From: Methylobacterium sp. J-068
GTDB lineage: Bacteria > Pseudomonadota > Alphaproteobacteria > Rhizobiales > Beijerinckiaceae
Reading direction: 5' to 3'
Assembly (NCBI RefSeq): GCF_022829445.1
Contig: NZ_JAKSXY010000044.1
Location: 1 to 48,093 of the forward strand
Length of the DNA stretch: 48,093 nt
Shown here in pieces: positions 18,116-27,746 of the stretch. The notes beneath the pieces were generated by a model. The model had not been told where the DNA came from. It did not search any database and saw only the letters and a program-made list of their open reading frames with translations. How positions within the stretch are numbered: the stretch's first letter is position 1; each line of letters begins with the position of its first letter. The translations under genes were made by a program, and so were the position numbers.

Positions 18116-19363
18116 ATGAATCCAGCAGCCCGGGCGGTCCGCCGCGAAACCAGCCTCGGCCTGACCCGGGCGGTGCATCGGAGCCGCGCGCTCTCCCGCG
18201 CCGGCGTGTCGGAGCGCCTGTTCACCCTGGCGTTCAGCGGGCTGGTCTACCCGCAGATCTGGGAGGACCCGGAGGTCGACATGGAGGCCCTGGCGCTCGG
18301 GCCGGAGGACCACGTGGTCGCCATCGCGTCGGGCAGCTGCAACGTCCTGTCCTACCTCACGGCCGATCCGGCGCGGATCAGCGCCGTCGACCTCAACGGC
18401 GCGCACATCGCCCTCGGGCGCCTGAAACTCGCGGCCCTCGCCCGGCTCCCGGACCACGCGGCCTACCTGCGCTTCTTCGGGCGGGCCGATACGCCGGCCA
18501 ACGTGACGGCCTACGACGCGGCCATCGCGCCCCATCTCGACGCCGCCTCGCGGGCCTATTGGGAGGCACGCCGCCTCGACGGGCGCCGGCGCATCGCGGC
18601 CTTCTCCGAGAACATCTTCCGGCACGGCCTGCTCGGGCGCTTCATCGGCACCGGGCATCGGCTGGCGCGTCTCTACGGCTGCGACCTCTCCGCCGTGCTC
18701 GGGGCCCGCGACCGGGCGGAGCAGCGCAGCCTGTTCACCGCGCACGTGGCGCCCCTGTTCGAGAAGGCCCTGGTGCGCTGGCTGATCCGCCGCCCGGCCT
18801 CCCTCTACGGCCTGGGCATCCCGCCCGCGCAATACACGGCGCTCGCCCGGGACCGTCCCGGCGGGATGGTCGACGTTCTGCGCCATCGGCTGGAGCGCCT
18901 CGCCTGCGACTTCGACATCGGCGACAACTACTTCGCCTGGCAGGCCTTCGGCCGGGGCTACGCGCCGGGGCCCGACGCCGCCCTGCCGCCCTACCTGCAG
19001 GCCCGGCACTTCGAGCGCCTGCGGGAGCGGGCCGGGCGGGTGGGCTACCGCCAGCAATCGATGACCGCGTTCCTGGTCGCTAGCCCGGATGCCAGCGCGG
19101 ACGCCTACGTGCTCCTCGACGCGCAGGACTGGATGAGCGACGCGGACCTGACCGCCCTGTGGACGCAGATCACCCGCACCGCGCGGCCGGGCGCTCGCGT
19201 CATCTTCCGCACGGCGGCCGACGAGCGCTGCCTGCCCGGCCGCGTGCCGGAGGCGATCCTCGGCGCCTGGGACTACGCCGAGGCCGAGAGCCGCGCCGCC
19301 GTCGCCCGCGACCGCTCGGCGATCTACGGCGGCTTCCACCTCTATCGCCTGCGGGCCGCATGA
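18116..19363 (+). CDS. btaA: S-adenosylmethionine:diacylglycerol 3-amino-3-carboxypropyltransferase
   Basis: 415 aa of the DUF3419 / BtaA family. It moves the 3-amino-3-carboxypropyl group of SAM to diacylglycerol, giving diacylglyceryl-homoserine, the first step towards the phosphorus-free betaine lipid DGTS. Recognisable parts are FSGLVYPQIWEDPEVDMEAL near the N-terminus, VVAIASGSCNVLSYL as the SAM-binding loop, AVDLNGAHIALGRLKLAAL, and DNYFAWQAFGRGY near residues 270-285. ATG 18116 is preferred over GTG 18095. The Pho box upstream implies phosphate control. The stop overlaps btaB by 4 nt. Confidence 0.94.
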   Translation: MNPAARAVRRETSLGLTRAVHRSRALSRAGVSERLFTLAFSGLVYPQIWEDPEVDMEALALGPEDHVVAIASGSCNVLSYLTADPARISAVDLNGAHIALGRLKLAALARLPDHAAYLRFFGRADTPANVTAYDAAIAPHLDAASRAYWEARRLDGRRRIAAFSENIFRHGLLGRFIGTGHRLARLYGCDLSAVLGARDRAEQRSLFTAHVAPLFEKALVRWLIRRPASLYGLGIPPAQYTALARDRPGGMVDVLRHRLERLACDFDIGDNYFAWQAFGRGYAPGPDAALPPYLQARHFERLRERAGRVGYRQQSMTAFLVASPDASADAYVLLDAQDWMSDADLTALWTQITRTARPGARVIFRTAADERCLPGRVPEAILGAWDYAEAESRAAVARDRSAIYGGFHLYRLRAA

Positions 19364-20016
19364 GCGCGTCCGTCGAGCGCGAGGCCGCGCACGCGATGGA
19401 CCGGATGTACCGGCGCCAGCGCCACCTCTACGACGCCAGCCGCAAGTTCTATCTCCTCGGCCGCGACCGGGTGATCGCGGATCTCGACGTGCCGGCCGGC
19501 GGCAGCGTGCTGGAGATCGGCTGCGGCACGGGCCGCAACCTCGTCCACATCGCCCGGCTCTATCCGGGGACGGCCTGCCACGGGCTCGACGTCTCGGCCG
19601 CGATGCTCGACACCGCCGCCCGCGGCGTGGCCCGCGCCGGCCTCGCCGGGCGCATCCGCCTCGCGCAAGGGGACGCCACGGCCTTCGAACCGCGCGCCCT
19701 GTTCGGGCAGGCGGCCTTCGACCGGATCGTGATCTCCTACGCCCTGTCGATGATCCCGCCCTGGGAGCGGGTGCTGGCCGAGGCCGTCGCGCATCTCGCA
19801 CCGGGCGGGCGCCTCCACGTGGTGGATTTCGGCGGACAGGCGGGCCTGCCCCGGCCGGTCCGCGCGCTCCTCAACCGCTGGCTCGCGGCCTTCGCGGTGA
19901 CGCCGCGCCGGACCCTGCCGGAGGTGGTGGCCGGGGTGGCCTCTGCGGCGGGTGCCGAGGCCCGGGTGCGCCAGCTCCATGCGGGCTACGCGGTGCATGC
20001 GCGGATCGCGCGCTGA
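19360..20016 (+). CDS. btaB: Diacylglyceryl-homoserine N-methyltransferase
   Basis: 218 aa class I SAM methyltransferase that trimethylates diacylglyceryl-homoserine to DGTS. It begins with the BtaB-like AMDRMYRRQRHLYDASRKFY. The SAM site is VLEIGCGTGRNL, then HGLDVSAAMLDTA, VISYALSMIPPWERVL and LHVVDFGGQ. The start codon lies inside the btaA stop (ATGA), so both are one operon. BtaA and BtaB in one operon is the bacterial arrangement known from Rhodobacter and Sinorhizobium. Confidence 0.94.
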   Translation: MSASVEREAAHAMDRMYRRQRHLYDASRKFYLLGRDRVIADLDVPAGGSVLEIGCGTGRNLVHIARLYPGTACHGLDVSAAMLDTAARGVARAGLAGRIRLAQGDATAFEPRALFGQAAFDRIVISYALSMIPPWERVLAEAVAHLAPGGRLHVVDFGGQAGLPRPVRALLNRWLAAFAVTPRRTLPEVVAGVASAAGAEARVRQLHAGYAVHARIAR

Positions 20017-20139
20017 ACCGCAGCGGTTTTGGGCCACAGACCGGTCGATTGATTCCGGAACGCACGGACGGGCCGCCGCATTGGCTCTCCGACGCGGCAG
20101 CCTCGGCGAGCCGCCATTCCGAACCGGAGATCCTCCTTC

Positions 20140-20235
20140 ATGCGCAAGCTGCTCATCGCCTTCCTGCTGCCCAAGCTCGTGTCCTACCTGCGCCGCCGCT
20201 ATTCCGGCCGCCCGAGCCCGCGCCACTCCGCCTGA
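20140..20235 (+). CDS. Possible 31-aa cationic membrane peptide
   Basis: A short frame opening MRKLLIAFLLPKLVSYLRRR: a hydrophobic half followed by a run of Arg. GGAGA lies 9 nt before the ATG. It sits 123 nt after btaB on the same strand and ends 7 nt before the convergent permease gene, so it may ride on the btaAB transcript. I recognise no family. Translation is plausible from the ribosome-binding site and amphipathic composition, but chance cannot be excluded. Confidence 0.42.
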   Translation: MRKLLIAFLLPKLVSYLRRRYSGRPSPRHSA

Positions 20236-20242
20236 ACCGCAT

Positions 20243-21718
20243 TCAGGGCATCGGGGCCTCGACCGGTCCCGGTGCGCCTGCCCGGCAAGACCGCGCGGCC
20301 CGGCGGCCGTAGCCGAAATAGATCGCCAGCCCGAGGGCGAGCCAGGCGCCGAGGCGCAGCCAGGTGTCGCCGGGCAGGCCCAGCATCAGGCCGAGACAGG
20401 ACAGGATGCCGAGGATCGGGACCACGGGCATGCCGGGCACCCGGAAGGGACGCGGTCGCGCCGGATCGGTCCGGCGCAGCACCAGTACGGCGATGCAGAT
20501 CACCACGAAGGCGAAGAGCGTTCCGATGCTCACCAGTTCCCCGAGGAGGTCGATCGGCACCAGGGCGGCGGCGAGGGCCGTGACGGCGCCGATCGCGATC
20601 TGGCTCGTCGCGGGGGTGTGGAAGCGCGGATGCACCCGCGCGAAGGCCGGCGGCAGCAGCCCGTCGCGCGCCATGGCGTAGAAGATCCGGGCCTGCCCGT
20701 AGAGGGCGGCGAGCGCCGAGGTGGTCAGGCCGAGGATCGCCCCCAGCTTGATCGCCACCGCGAAGGCGCCGAGCCCGATCACCTCCACCGCCTTGGCGAT
20801 GGGGTCGGGCACGTCCAGCGCGCGGTAGGGCACGAGGCCGGTGAGCACGGCCGCCACCGCCACGTAGAGCAGGGTGCTGATCGCGAGCGAGCCGAGGAGA
20901 CCGATCGGCGCGTCCCGCTGGGGCCGCCGCGTTTCCCCCGCCGCCGCCGAGACCGTCTCGAAGCCGATGAAGGCGAAGAACACCACGCCGGCCCCGCGCA
21001 GGACCCCGCTCCAGCCGTATTCCCCGAAGGTGCCGGTGTTCTCCGGCACCAGAGGCGACCACAGCCCGGTCTCCACATGGGCGGCGCCGATGCCCACGAA
21101 GCTCACGATGATCGCGACCTTGATCGCCACCATCGCGGCGTTGAGGCGGGTGGATTCGCGATTGCCGCGCACGAGGAGCAGGGTCAGCAGGGCGACGATG
21201 GCCGCCGCCGGCAGGTCGAACCACGCGGTGCCGCCGCCGGGCAGGGCTGTGAAGGGTGCCGCCGTGAGCACCGGGGGCAGGCGCAGCCCGGCATGGGCCA
21301 GCAGCGAGCGCACGTAGCCCGACCAGCCCACCGCCACCGTGGCGGCGCTCATGGCGTATTCGAGGACGAGGTCCCAGCCGATGATCCAGGCGCAGAGCTC
21401 GCCCAGCGTCGCGTAGGCGTAGGTGTAGGTGCTGCCGGGGGCCGGCACCATGGCGGCGAGTTCGGCGTAGCAGAGGGCCACGAAGGCGCAGGCAATGCCG
21501 CCGAGCACGAAGGACAGGGTCAGGCCCGGGCCGGCATAGTTCGCCGCCGCCGTTCCGGTGAGCACGAAGATGCCCGCCCCGATCGTGGCCCCCACGCCGA
21601 GCGCCACGAGATCGAAGGCCGAGAGGGAGCGGGGCAGCTGCGCCGCCTCGCCGCTCGCCACGATGTCGGCGAGGGATTTGCGCGCGATGAGGCTGCGGAC
21701 CATCGTCGACCTGTCCAT
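20243..21718 (-). CDS. APC-superfamily amino-acid permease (CAT-like)
   Basis: 491 aa with about 12-13 hydrophobic helices. The N-terminus RSLSAFDLVALGVGATIGAG with GIFVLTGTAA is the APC/CAT signature around the broken first helix. VPAPGSTYTYAYATLGELCA and FFAFIGFETVSAAAGETRRP are also family-specific. It should import amino acids, perhaps cationic ones, by proton symport; the substrate cannot be read from sequence. It is monocistronic, ending tail to tail with the short ORF after btaB. Confidence 0.9.
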   Translation of the reverse strand: MDRSTMVRSLIARKSLADIVASGEAAQLPRSLSAFDLVALGVGATIGAGIFVLTGTAAANYAGPGLTLSFVLGGIACAFVALCYAELAAMVPAPGSTYTYAYATLGELCAWIIGWDLVLEYAMSAATVAVGWSGYVRSLLAHAGLRLPPVLTAAPFTALPGGGTAWFDLPAAAIVALLTLLLVRGNRESTRLNAAMVAIKVAIIVSFVGIGAAHVETGLWSPLVPENTGTFGEYGWSGVLRGAGVVFFAFIGFETVSAAAGETRRPQRDAPIGLLGSLAISTLLYVAVAAVLTGLVPYRALDVPDPIAKAVEVIGLGAFAVAIKLGAILGLTTSALAALYGQARIFYAMARDGLLPPAFARVHPRFHTPATSQIAIGAVTALAAALVPIDLLGELVSIGTLFAFVVICIAVLVLRRTDPARPRPFRVPGMPVVPILGILSCLGLMLGLPGDTWLRLGAWLALGLAIYFGYGRRAARSCRAGAPGPVEAPMP

Positions 21719-21995
21719 TCTGCGGTGGCGGATGGCAGCAAGCCTCGCGCCAGAACGCGTCGTCCCCGCGCGGCGACCCGTCCGTGTTGTCAGGCTCCGA
21801 CCCCTCTGGTAGGAAACTTCCCAGCATCAAGAGTCGGGGCGAACCCTGACGCCAACCTGCTCTCCCGGGCAAGGTGGCACCCTCCGGTCACCGGTGGGGA
21901 TGTGGCCGGACCGGCAACCAAACGGGCTTCGCCATATCTCGATTTCGGCCGGTCGCCGCGCTCCGATGCGCACCTGAGCCAGACGAGGGCGAACC

Positions 21996-23051
21996 ATGCC
22001 TCCCGAGCCCCAGCAATTCGCGAGTGACAACTACGCCGGCATCTGCCCTGAGGCCTGGGCCGCGATGGCGGCGGCCAACCAGGGCTCGGTGCCGGCCTAC
22101 GGCGAGGACCCCTGGACCAAGCGGGCGGCGGACGCGTTCCGGACCCTGTTCGAGACGGACGCGGCGGAGGTGTTCTTCGCCTTCAACGGCACGGCCGCCA
22201 ACGCGCTGGCGCTGGCCTCCCTCTGCCAATCCTACCACAGCGTGATCTGCTCGGCCTCGGCCCACGTGGAGACCGACGAGTGCGGCGCGCCGGAATTCTT
22301 CTCCAACGGCTCGAAGCTCCTCGTGGTGGCGAGCCCGGACGGGAAGCTCACCCCGGCCCTGATCCGGACCGTGGCCACCGGCCGCTCGGACATCCACTTC
22401 CCCAAGCCCCGCGTGGTGACGATCACCCAGCCCACCGAGACCGGCCAGCTCTACGGCCTCGCGGAGATCCGGGCGATCGCCGAGACCTGCCGGGACCTGG
22501 GCCTGCGCCTCCACATGGACGGGGCGCGCTTCGCCAACGCCTGCGCCAGCCTCGGCTGCGCCCCGGCCGAGATGACCTGGAAGGCGGGCGTCGACCTCCT
22601 CTGCTTCGGCGGCACCAAGAACGGCATGGCGGCGGGCGAGGCGATCCTGTTCTTCGACCCCGCGCTCGCGGAGGATTTCGGCTATCGCTGCAAGCAGGCG
22701 GGGCAGCTCGCCTCGAAGATGCGCTTCCTCTCCGCACCCTGGGTGGGCGTGCTGGAGGAGGGCGCCTGGCTGCGCCACGCGTCCCACGCCAATGCCTGCG
22801 CGCGGCGCCTCGCGGCGGCGGTCGCGGGCTCGAACGCCTTCCGCCTGATGTTCCCGGTGGAAGCCAACGCGGTGTTCCTGCGCGCCGCGCCCGAGCACCT
22901 CGACGCGCTCCGCGCGCGGGGCTGGCGCTTCTACACCTTCATCGGCGGGGGCGCGCGCTTCATGTTCGCTTGGGACTCGGACCCGGCGCGGATCGAGGCG
23001 CTGGCGCGCGACATCCGCGCGGTCGGGGCCTCCGGAAGCGCCGCGGCTTAG
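21996..23051 (+). CDS. ltaE: Low-specificity threonine aldolase / beta-eliminating lyase family
   Basis: 351 aa PLP enzyme of fold type I. It starts FASDNYAGICPEAWAAM and has VFFAFNGTAANALAL (phosphate-binding), HVETDECGAPEFFS, LHMDGARFANA (Asp pairing the PLP ring nitrogen) and LLCFGGTKNGMAAGEA with the Schiff-base Lys. It should cleave L-threonine or L-allo-threonine to glycine and acetaldehyde. Glycine supply would be useful to a serine-cycle methylotroph, but that link is inference. Confidence 0.9.
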   Translation: MPPEPQQFASDNYAGICPEAWAAMAAANQGSVPAYGEDPWTKRAADAFRTLFETDAAEVFFAFNGTAANALALASLCQSYHSVICSASAHVETDECGAPEFFSNGSKLLVVASPDGKLTPALIRTVATGRSDIHFPKPRVVTITQPTETGQLYGLAEIRAIAETCRDLGLRLHMDGARFANACASLGCAPAEMTWKAGVDLLCFGGTKNGMAAGEAILFFDPALAEDFGYRCKQAGQLASKMRFLSAPWVGVLEEGAWLRHASHANACARRLAAAVAGSNAFRLMFPVEANAVFLRAAPEHLDALRARGWRFYTFIGGGARFMFAWDSDPARIEALARDIRAVGASGSAAA

Positions 23052-23272
23052 AAAACCGGCGCCCCGCGGGCGCGACATCCCGAGGGCTGGCATCCCAGCA
23101 GCTTTCGTGTATGGTCCGCGCCGCTCCGACCCGTGCGAACGGGGCCGGGGCACGAGCTGCTTGTGGGCCCGACCGTGCTGGACGACATCCCGGCACCGGC
23201 CACCCTCCGAGCATGGCGCGGTCCTCGTGACGAGGCCGCCCGATCCCAGACCCCGTACCGAAAGGCACTGCG

Positions 23273-23542
23273 ATGTCGATCACGGCAGAGCGCAAGACCG
23301 CGCTCATCAAGGAATACGCGACCGGCGGCAAGGACACCGGTTCTCCGGAGGTCCAGGTGGCGATCCTCACCGAGCGGATCACCAACCTCACCGGCCACTT
23401 CAAGACCCACGGCAAGGACAACCATTCCCGTCGCGGCCTCCTGAAGATGGTCTCGCAGCGCCGCTCGCTGCTCGACTACGTCAAGCGCAAGGACGAGGCC
23501 CGCTACCGCAGCCTCATCGAGCGTCTCGGCATCCGCCGCTAG
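23273..23542 (+). CDS. rpsO: 30S ribosomal protein S15
   Basis: 89 aa, standard length. It opens [16 protein letters not shown] and carries [14 protein letters not shown], then [20 protein letters not shown], the 16S rRNA-binding segment. It directly precedes pnp, as in most proteobacteria. S15 usually represses its own translation through an mRNA pseudoknot, which I could not verify here. Confidence 0.98.
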   Translation: MSITAERKTALIKEYATGGKDTGSPEVQVAILTERITNLTGHFKTHGKDNHSRRGLLKMVSQRRSLLDYVKRKDEARYRSLIERLGIRR

Positions 23543-23558
23543 GACCGGCTCTCTCCCA

Positions 23559-23591
23559 CGCGGTTCCGGGCCCGGCCCGGGACCGCGTTTT
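23559..23591 (+). terminator. Hairpin with U-run between rpsO and pnp
   Basis: Arms of about 13 nt (CGCGGTTCCGGGCC against GGCCCGGGACCGCG, one wobble pair) with a minimal loop are followed by TTTT. It lies 17 nt after the rpsO stop. It probably ends most rpsO transcripts, or serves as the RNase III/PNPase-sensitive stem known between these genes in enterobacteria. Confidence 0.75.
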
Positions 23592-23750
23592 GACAGTTCG
23601 GGCCGCCGGAATGGGTCCGGCCCCGAAAAGACCCGGGCGACTTGAAGGCGGATGCGTCGGGGACAGGATCGCGGGGAGCGTTGCATCGCGCTCCCCGCCA
23701 TCTTGCCCCTGACGGCGCCGGGTTCGCCCGACCGCAGGAAGGCATGAGAT

Positions 23751-25922
23751 ATGTTCGACGTTCAACGTGAAGAGCTGATGTGGGGCGACCGCAAGCTCGT
23801 CCTCGAGACGGGCAAGGTCGCCCGCCAGGCCGATGGCGCCGTGATGGCGACCTACGGCGAGACCTCGGTGCTCGCCACCGTCGTCTCGGGCAAGGAGCCC
23901 AAGGCCGGAATCGACTTCCTGCCGCTCACCGTGAACTACCAGGAGCGCGCCTACGCCGCCGGCCGCATCCCCGGCGGCTACTTCAAGCGCGAGGGCCGCC
24001 CGTCCGAGAAGGAGACCCTGGTCTCCCGCCTCATCGACCGTCCGATCCGCCCCCTCTTCGTCGAGGGCTGGCGCAACGACACCCAGGTCGTCGTCACCGT
24101 GCTGACCCACGACCTCGAGAACGATCCCGACATCCTCGCGATGGTGGCGGCCTCCGCCGCCCTGACGCTCTCGGGCGTTCCGTTCATGGGCCCGATCGGC
24201 GCCGCCCGCGTCGGCTACGCCAACGGTCAGTACGTCCTGAACCCGCACGTCGCCGACCTCGAGGCCTCCACCCTCGACCTCGTCGTGGCCGGCACGCAGG
24301 ACGCTGTCCTGATGGTCGAGTCCGAGGCCAAGGAACTCGGCGAGGAGGTCATGCTCGGCGCCGTGATGTTCGGCCACAAGCACTTCCAGCCGGTGATCGA
24401 GGCGATCATCCGCCTCGCCGAGAAGGCCGCCAAGGAGCCGCGCAATTTCCAGGCGCCCGAGAACGGCGACGTCGAGGCCGCCGTGCTGGAGGTCTGCGAG
24501 GCGGAGCTCCGCGCCGCCTACAAGAACACCGTCAAGCAGGAGCGCTACGCCGCCGTCGACGCCGTGAAGGCGAAGGTGGTAGCAAGCCTCTGCCCGGCGG
24601 AAGGCGAGCAGCGCTTCAGCCCTGAGAAGGTCAAGGCCGCGTTCAAGGAAGCGCAGTCGAAGGTCGTGCGCTGGAACATCCTCGACACCGGCTCGCGCAT
24701 CGACGGACGCGACGTCCGCACCGTGCGTCCCATCGAGTCCCAGGTCGGCGTGCTGCCGCGCGCCCACGGCTCGTCGCTGTTCACCCGCGGCGAGACCCAG
24801 GCCCTCGTGGTCGCCACCCTCGGCACCGGCGAGGACGAGCAGTTCATCGACGCTCTGGAAGGCACCTACAAGGAGACCTTCCTGCTGCACTACAACTTCC
24901 CCCCCTACTCGGTGGGCGAGACCGGCCGCATGGGCTCCCCGGGCCGCCGCGAGATCGGCCACGGCAAGCTCGCCTGGCGCGCCATCCACCCGATCCTGCC
25001 CCCGGCCCACGAGTTCCCGTACACGATCCGCGTCGTGTCCGAGATCACCGAGTCCAACGGCTCGTCCTCCATGGCGAGCGTCTGCGGCGCCTCGCTCTCG
25101 CTGATGGATGCGGGCGTGCCGCTCCGCCGTCCGGTGGCGGGCATCGCCATGGGCCTCATCCTCGAGGGTGAGCGCTACGCCGTGCTGTCCGACATCCTCG
25201 GCGACGAGGATCACTTGGGCGACATGGACTTCAAGGTGGCGGGCACGGAAGCCGGCATCACCTCGCTGCAGATGGACATCAAGATCGCCGGCATCACCGA
25301 GGAGATCATGAAGGTCGCCCTGCATCAGGCGCAGGAAGGCCGCGTCCACATCCTCGGCGAGATGGCGAAAGCCCTGACCGACGCCCGTCCCGAGCTCGGC
25401 GAGTACGCGCCGCGCATCGAGACCATGCAGATCCCCACCGACAAGATCCGGGAAGTGATCGGCACCGGCGGCAAGGTGATCCGCGAGATCGTCGAGAAGA
25501 CCGGCGCCAAGATCAACATCGACGACACCGGCACGGTGAAGATCGCCTCCAGCGACGGCAAGGCCATCAAGGCCGCCTACAACTGGATCCGCTCGATCGT
25601 GGCGGAAGCCGAGCCGGGCATGATCTACGACGGCACCGTCGTGAAGACGATGGAGTTCGGCGCCTTCGTGAACTTCTTCGGCGCCAAGGACGGCCTCGTC
25701 CACATCTCGGAACTGGCCGCGCAACGCGTCGCCAAGGTGACGGACGTCGTCAAGGAAGGTCAGAAGGTTAAGGTCAAGTTCCTCGGCCAGGACGACCGCG
25801 GCAAGATCCGCCTCTCCATGAAGGTCGTCGACCAGGAGACCGGCGAGGACCTCACCGAGAAGCTCAAGGCCGAGCGCAACGCCGAGCAGGACCGCGCCCG
25901 CGGACCCCGCCAGGAGGCGTGA
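23751..25922 (+). CDS. pnp: Polyribonucleotide nucleotidyltransferase (PNPase)
   Basis: 723 aa. Two RNase PH domains (about 10-140 and 320-545), a helical linker, a KH domain (about 555-615: [20 protein letters not shown]) and an S1 domain (about 622-695: [20 protein letters not shown]). It degrades RNA 3' to 5' with phosphate and takes part in the degradosome. Catalytic-core sequence [19 protein letters not shown] is intact. AGGAAGG precedes the ATG. Since the enzyme consumes phosphate, its presence near phosphate-scavenging genes is coincidental; rpsO-pnp is the universal order. Confidence 0.98.
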   Translation: MFDVQREELMWGDRKLVLETGKVARQADGAVMATYGETSVLATVVSGKEPKAGIDFLPLTVNYQERAYAAGRIPGGYFKREGRPSEKETLVSRLIDRPIRPLFVEGWRNDTQVVVTVLTHDLENDPDILAMVAASAALTLSGVPFMGPIGAARVGYANGQYVLNPHVADLEASTLDLVVAGTQDAVLMVESEAKELGEEVMLGAVMFGHKHFQPVIEAIIRLAEKAAKEPRNFQAPENGDVEAAVLEVCEAELRAAYKNTVKQERYAAVDAVKAKVVASLCPAEGEQRFSPEKVKAAFKEAQSKVVRWNILDTGSRIDGRDVRTVRPIESQVGVLPRAHGSSLFTRGETQALVVATLGTGEDEQFIDALEGTYKETFLLHYNFPPYSVGETGRMGSPGRREIGHGKLAWRAIHPILPPAHEFPYTIRVVSEITESNGSSSMASVCGASLSLMDAGVPLRRPVAGIAMGLILEGERYAVLSDILGDEDHLGDMDFKVAGTEAGITSLQMDIKIAGITEEIMKVALHQAQEGRVHILGEMAKALTDARPELGEYAPRIETMQIPTDKIREVIGTGGKVIREIVEKTGAKINIDDTGTVKIASSDGKAIKAAYNWIRSIVAEAEPGMIYDGTVVKTMEFGAFVNFFGAKDGLVHISELAAQRVAKVTDVVKEGQKVKVKFLGQDDRGKIRLSMKVVDQETGEDLTEKLKAERNAEQDRARGPRQEA

Positions 25923-25975
25923 GCCGCATCACCGGCCGGGCGCATCGGCGCTCTGTTGAGGGATGAGAATCGAGA

Positions 25976-26004
25976 AGCGCGGCCCCGGCGGGGCCGCGCT
26001 TTTT
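25976..26004 (+). terminator. Intrinsic terminator of pnp
   Basis: AGCGCGGCCCC and GGGGCCGCGCT form a perfect 11-bp stem with a 3-nt loop, followed by a run of five T. It lies 53 nt after the pnp stop and before the convergent phnN end. Confidence 0.9.
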
Positions 26005-26046
26005 CGTTGTGCCCAGAACGGCGTTGCGCGTCCCCGAGACCGAGGA

Positions 26047-26583
26047 TCAGGCCGCCCGCGCGCGCAGGTGCGCGATCAGCACGGCCGCCGCGCTCTCCGG
26101 GTCGCGATCGTTCCGGATCGTGCACTCGGCCTCGATCGGCGCCACGCGGTCGAGGCGGGTGCGCAGGTCACCGTCCTCGGGACGCCCCCGCGCGGCGAGG
26201 CGGCGGGCGAGGATGTCCGGCGCGGCCGTGACGGCGGCGACGCCCACGTTCGGCAGAGTGAGGCGGGCTTGCCCGACGATGCGGCGGGAGACGTTGCAGA
26301 CCACCAGGCGCCCGACGCGCGCCTCGGCCAGGGTCTCAAGGGCGATCGCGTAGCCGAGGCCGTGCGCGCGCCAGTGCAGGGCGAAGGCACCCAATTCCGC
26401 CCCGGCCGCGAAGGCGCCTTCCGTGATCGCGAGGTTGTCCTCGTGCGCGGAAGGCGCCCGGGTCACGAGGCGGCGCGGGAAGACGAAGCGGGGATCATGG
26501 CCGAGCGCGTCCCGCGCCAGCCGCAGCAGGGTGTCCTTGCCGGCTCCGCTCGGGCCGACCACGAGGACGAAGCCGCCGGGCAT
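26047..26583 (-). CDS. phnN: Ribose 1,5-bisphosphate phosphokinase
   Basis: 178 aa. It makes PRPP from ribose 1,5-bisphosphate and ATP, the last step that returns the ribose carried through the C-P lyase pathway. The N-terminus has P-loop GPSGAGKDTLL, and the body resembles guanylate kinase (RRLVTRAPSAHEDN, LHWRAHGLGYAI). The start overlaps the phnM stop (ATGA), placing it last in the phnG-N operon. Confidence 0.93.
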   Translation of the reverse strand: MPGGFVLVVGPSGAGKDTLLRLARDALGHDPRFVFPRRLVTRAPSAHEDNLAITEGAFAAGAELGAFALHWRAHGLGYAIALETLAEARVGRLVVCNVSRRIVGQARLTLPNVGVAAVTAAPDILARRLAARGRPEDGDLRTRLDRVAPIEAECTIRNDRDPESAAAVLIAHLRARAA

Positions 26584-27746
26584 CACACCACCCGCGCGCC
26601 GGCGCGCCAGACCTGACGCACCACGGGCACGCCCCGGGCGAGGCGGACGCGGACGAGATCGGCCCGGAGACCGGGCTCCAGCCGGCCGCGATCGGTCAGG
26701 CCGGTGGCGCGGGCGGGGTTGGCCGTCACGGTGGCGATGGCCTCCGGCAGGCCGATGCCGGGCACCCGCTCGGGCAGCCCGAAGGCCGCCATCAGCAGGC
26801 TCGCCGGCACGTAGTCCGAGGACAGGATGCTGAGGGTGCCGGCCTCCGCCAGGGTATGCGCCGCGACGTTGCCGGAATGCGAGCCGCCCCGGATGAGGTT
26901 GGGCGCCCCCATCATCACGGTGATGCCGGCCGCGTGCGACGCTTGCGCCGCCTCCAGGGTGGTGGGGAACTCGGCGAGCGCGACCGATTCCGCGCGGGAC
27001 TGGGCGACATCGGCCAGGGTGGTGTCGTCGTGGCTGGCCAGCGGAATGCCGCGCTCCCGCGCCAGGGCGACGAGGGCCGGGCGGTTGACCGCGTTCAGGG
27101 CGCGGCCGTCGCGCATCTTGCGCTCGGTGCTGCGCTGGATCTCCTCCAGGGAGCGGCCGCCGCGCCCGGCGTAGACGTAGTACTTCGCCACGTCCCGGAA
27201 CTGGCGCTGGCCCGGCGTGTGGTCCATCAGCGACAGGAGCCCGATCGCGTAGCGCTCGGCGAAGGCGCGCGCGGTCTCGACCACGTCGGTGGAGGGAATC
27301 TCGCAGCGCAGGTGCGTGCGGTGCTCGGCCCGGAACAGGTCCGCGTCGCGCGCCTCCGCCAGGGCGCCGGCGAGAAGCTCCAATTCGGTGCCCAGGCCGC
27401 TGCCGTCCGGGTCGGTGCCGGCGCGCAGGGAATCGAACACCGTGGTGATGCCGGACGCCGCGATCTGCGCGTCGTAGGCGAGCACCGCCCCGAGGGGATG
27501 CCAGCGCACGCCCGGACGCGGGGCGTAGTGGCTCTCCAGGTGGTCGGTGTGGAGTTCGACGAGGCCCGGGACCAGCGTGTCGCCCTCGCAATCGAGGCCG
27601 CGCTCGGGCGGGGCGCCGGTGCCGATCTCGGCGATGCGCCCGTCGACCACGGCGAGCCAGCCGGTCTCGACCCGGTCGGGCAGGACGAGGCGCGCGTTCG
27701 CGAGGATCTCGACCCGGCCCGTCATGCTGGTGTGTTCCCGGTTCAT
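26583..27746 (-). CDS. phnM: Alpha-D-ribose 1-methylphosphonate 5-triphosphate diphosphatase
   Basis: 387 aa amidohydrolase-fold enzyme that removes diphosphate from ribose-1-methylphosphonate 5-triphosphate, preparing the substrate of PhnJ. LVPGLVELHTDHLESHYAPR carries the metal-binding His motif; LSLMDHTPGQRQFRD, IPLASHDDTTLADV and VMMGAPNLIRGGSHSGNVAA are PhnM hallmarks. ATG 27746 overlaps the phnL stop by 4 nt; an inner Met at 27725 is also possible. Confidence 0.95.
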   Translation of the reverse strand: MNREHTSMTGRVEILANARLVLPDRVETGWLAVVDGRIAEIGTGAPPERGLDCEGDTLVPGLVELHTDHLESHYAPRPGVRWHPLGAVLAYDAQIAASGITTVFDSLRAGTDPDGSGLGTELELLAGALAEARDADLFRAEHRTHLRCEIPSTDVVETARAFAERYAIGLLSLMDHTPGQRQFRDVAKYYVYAGRGGRSLEEIQRSTERKMRDGRALNAVNRPALVALARERGIPLASHDDTTLADVAQSRAESVALAEFPTTLEAAQASHAAGITVMMGAPNLIRGGSHSGNVAAHTLAEAGTLSILSSDYVPASLLMAAFGLPERVPGIGLPEAIATVTANPARATGLTDRGRLEPGLRADLVRVRLARGVPVVRQVWRAGARVV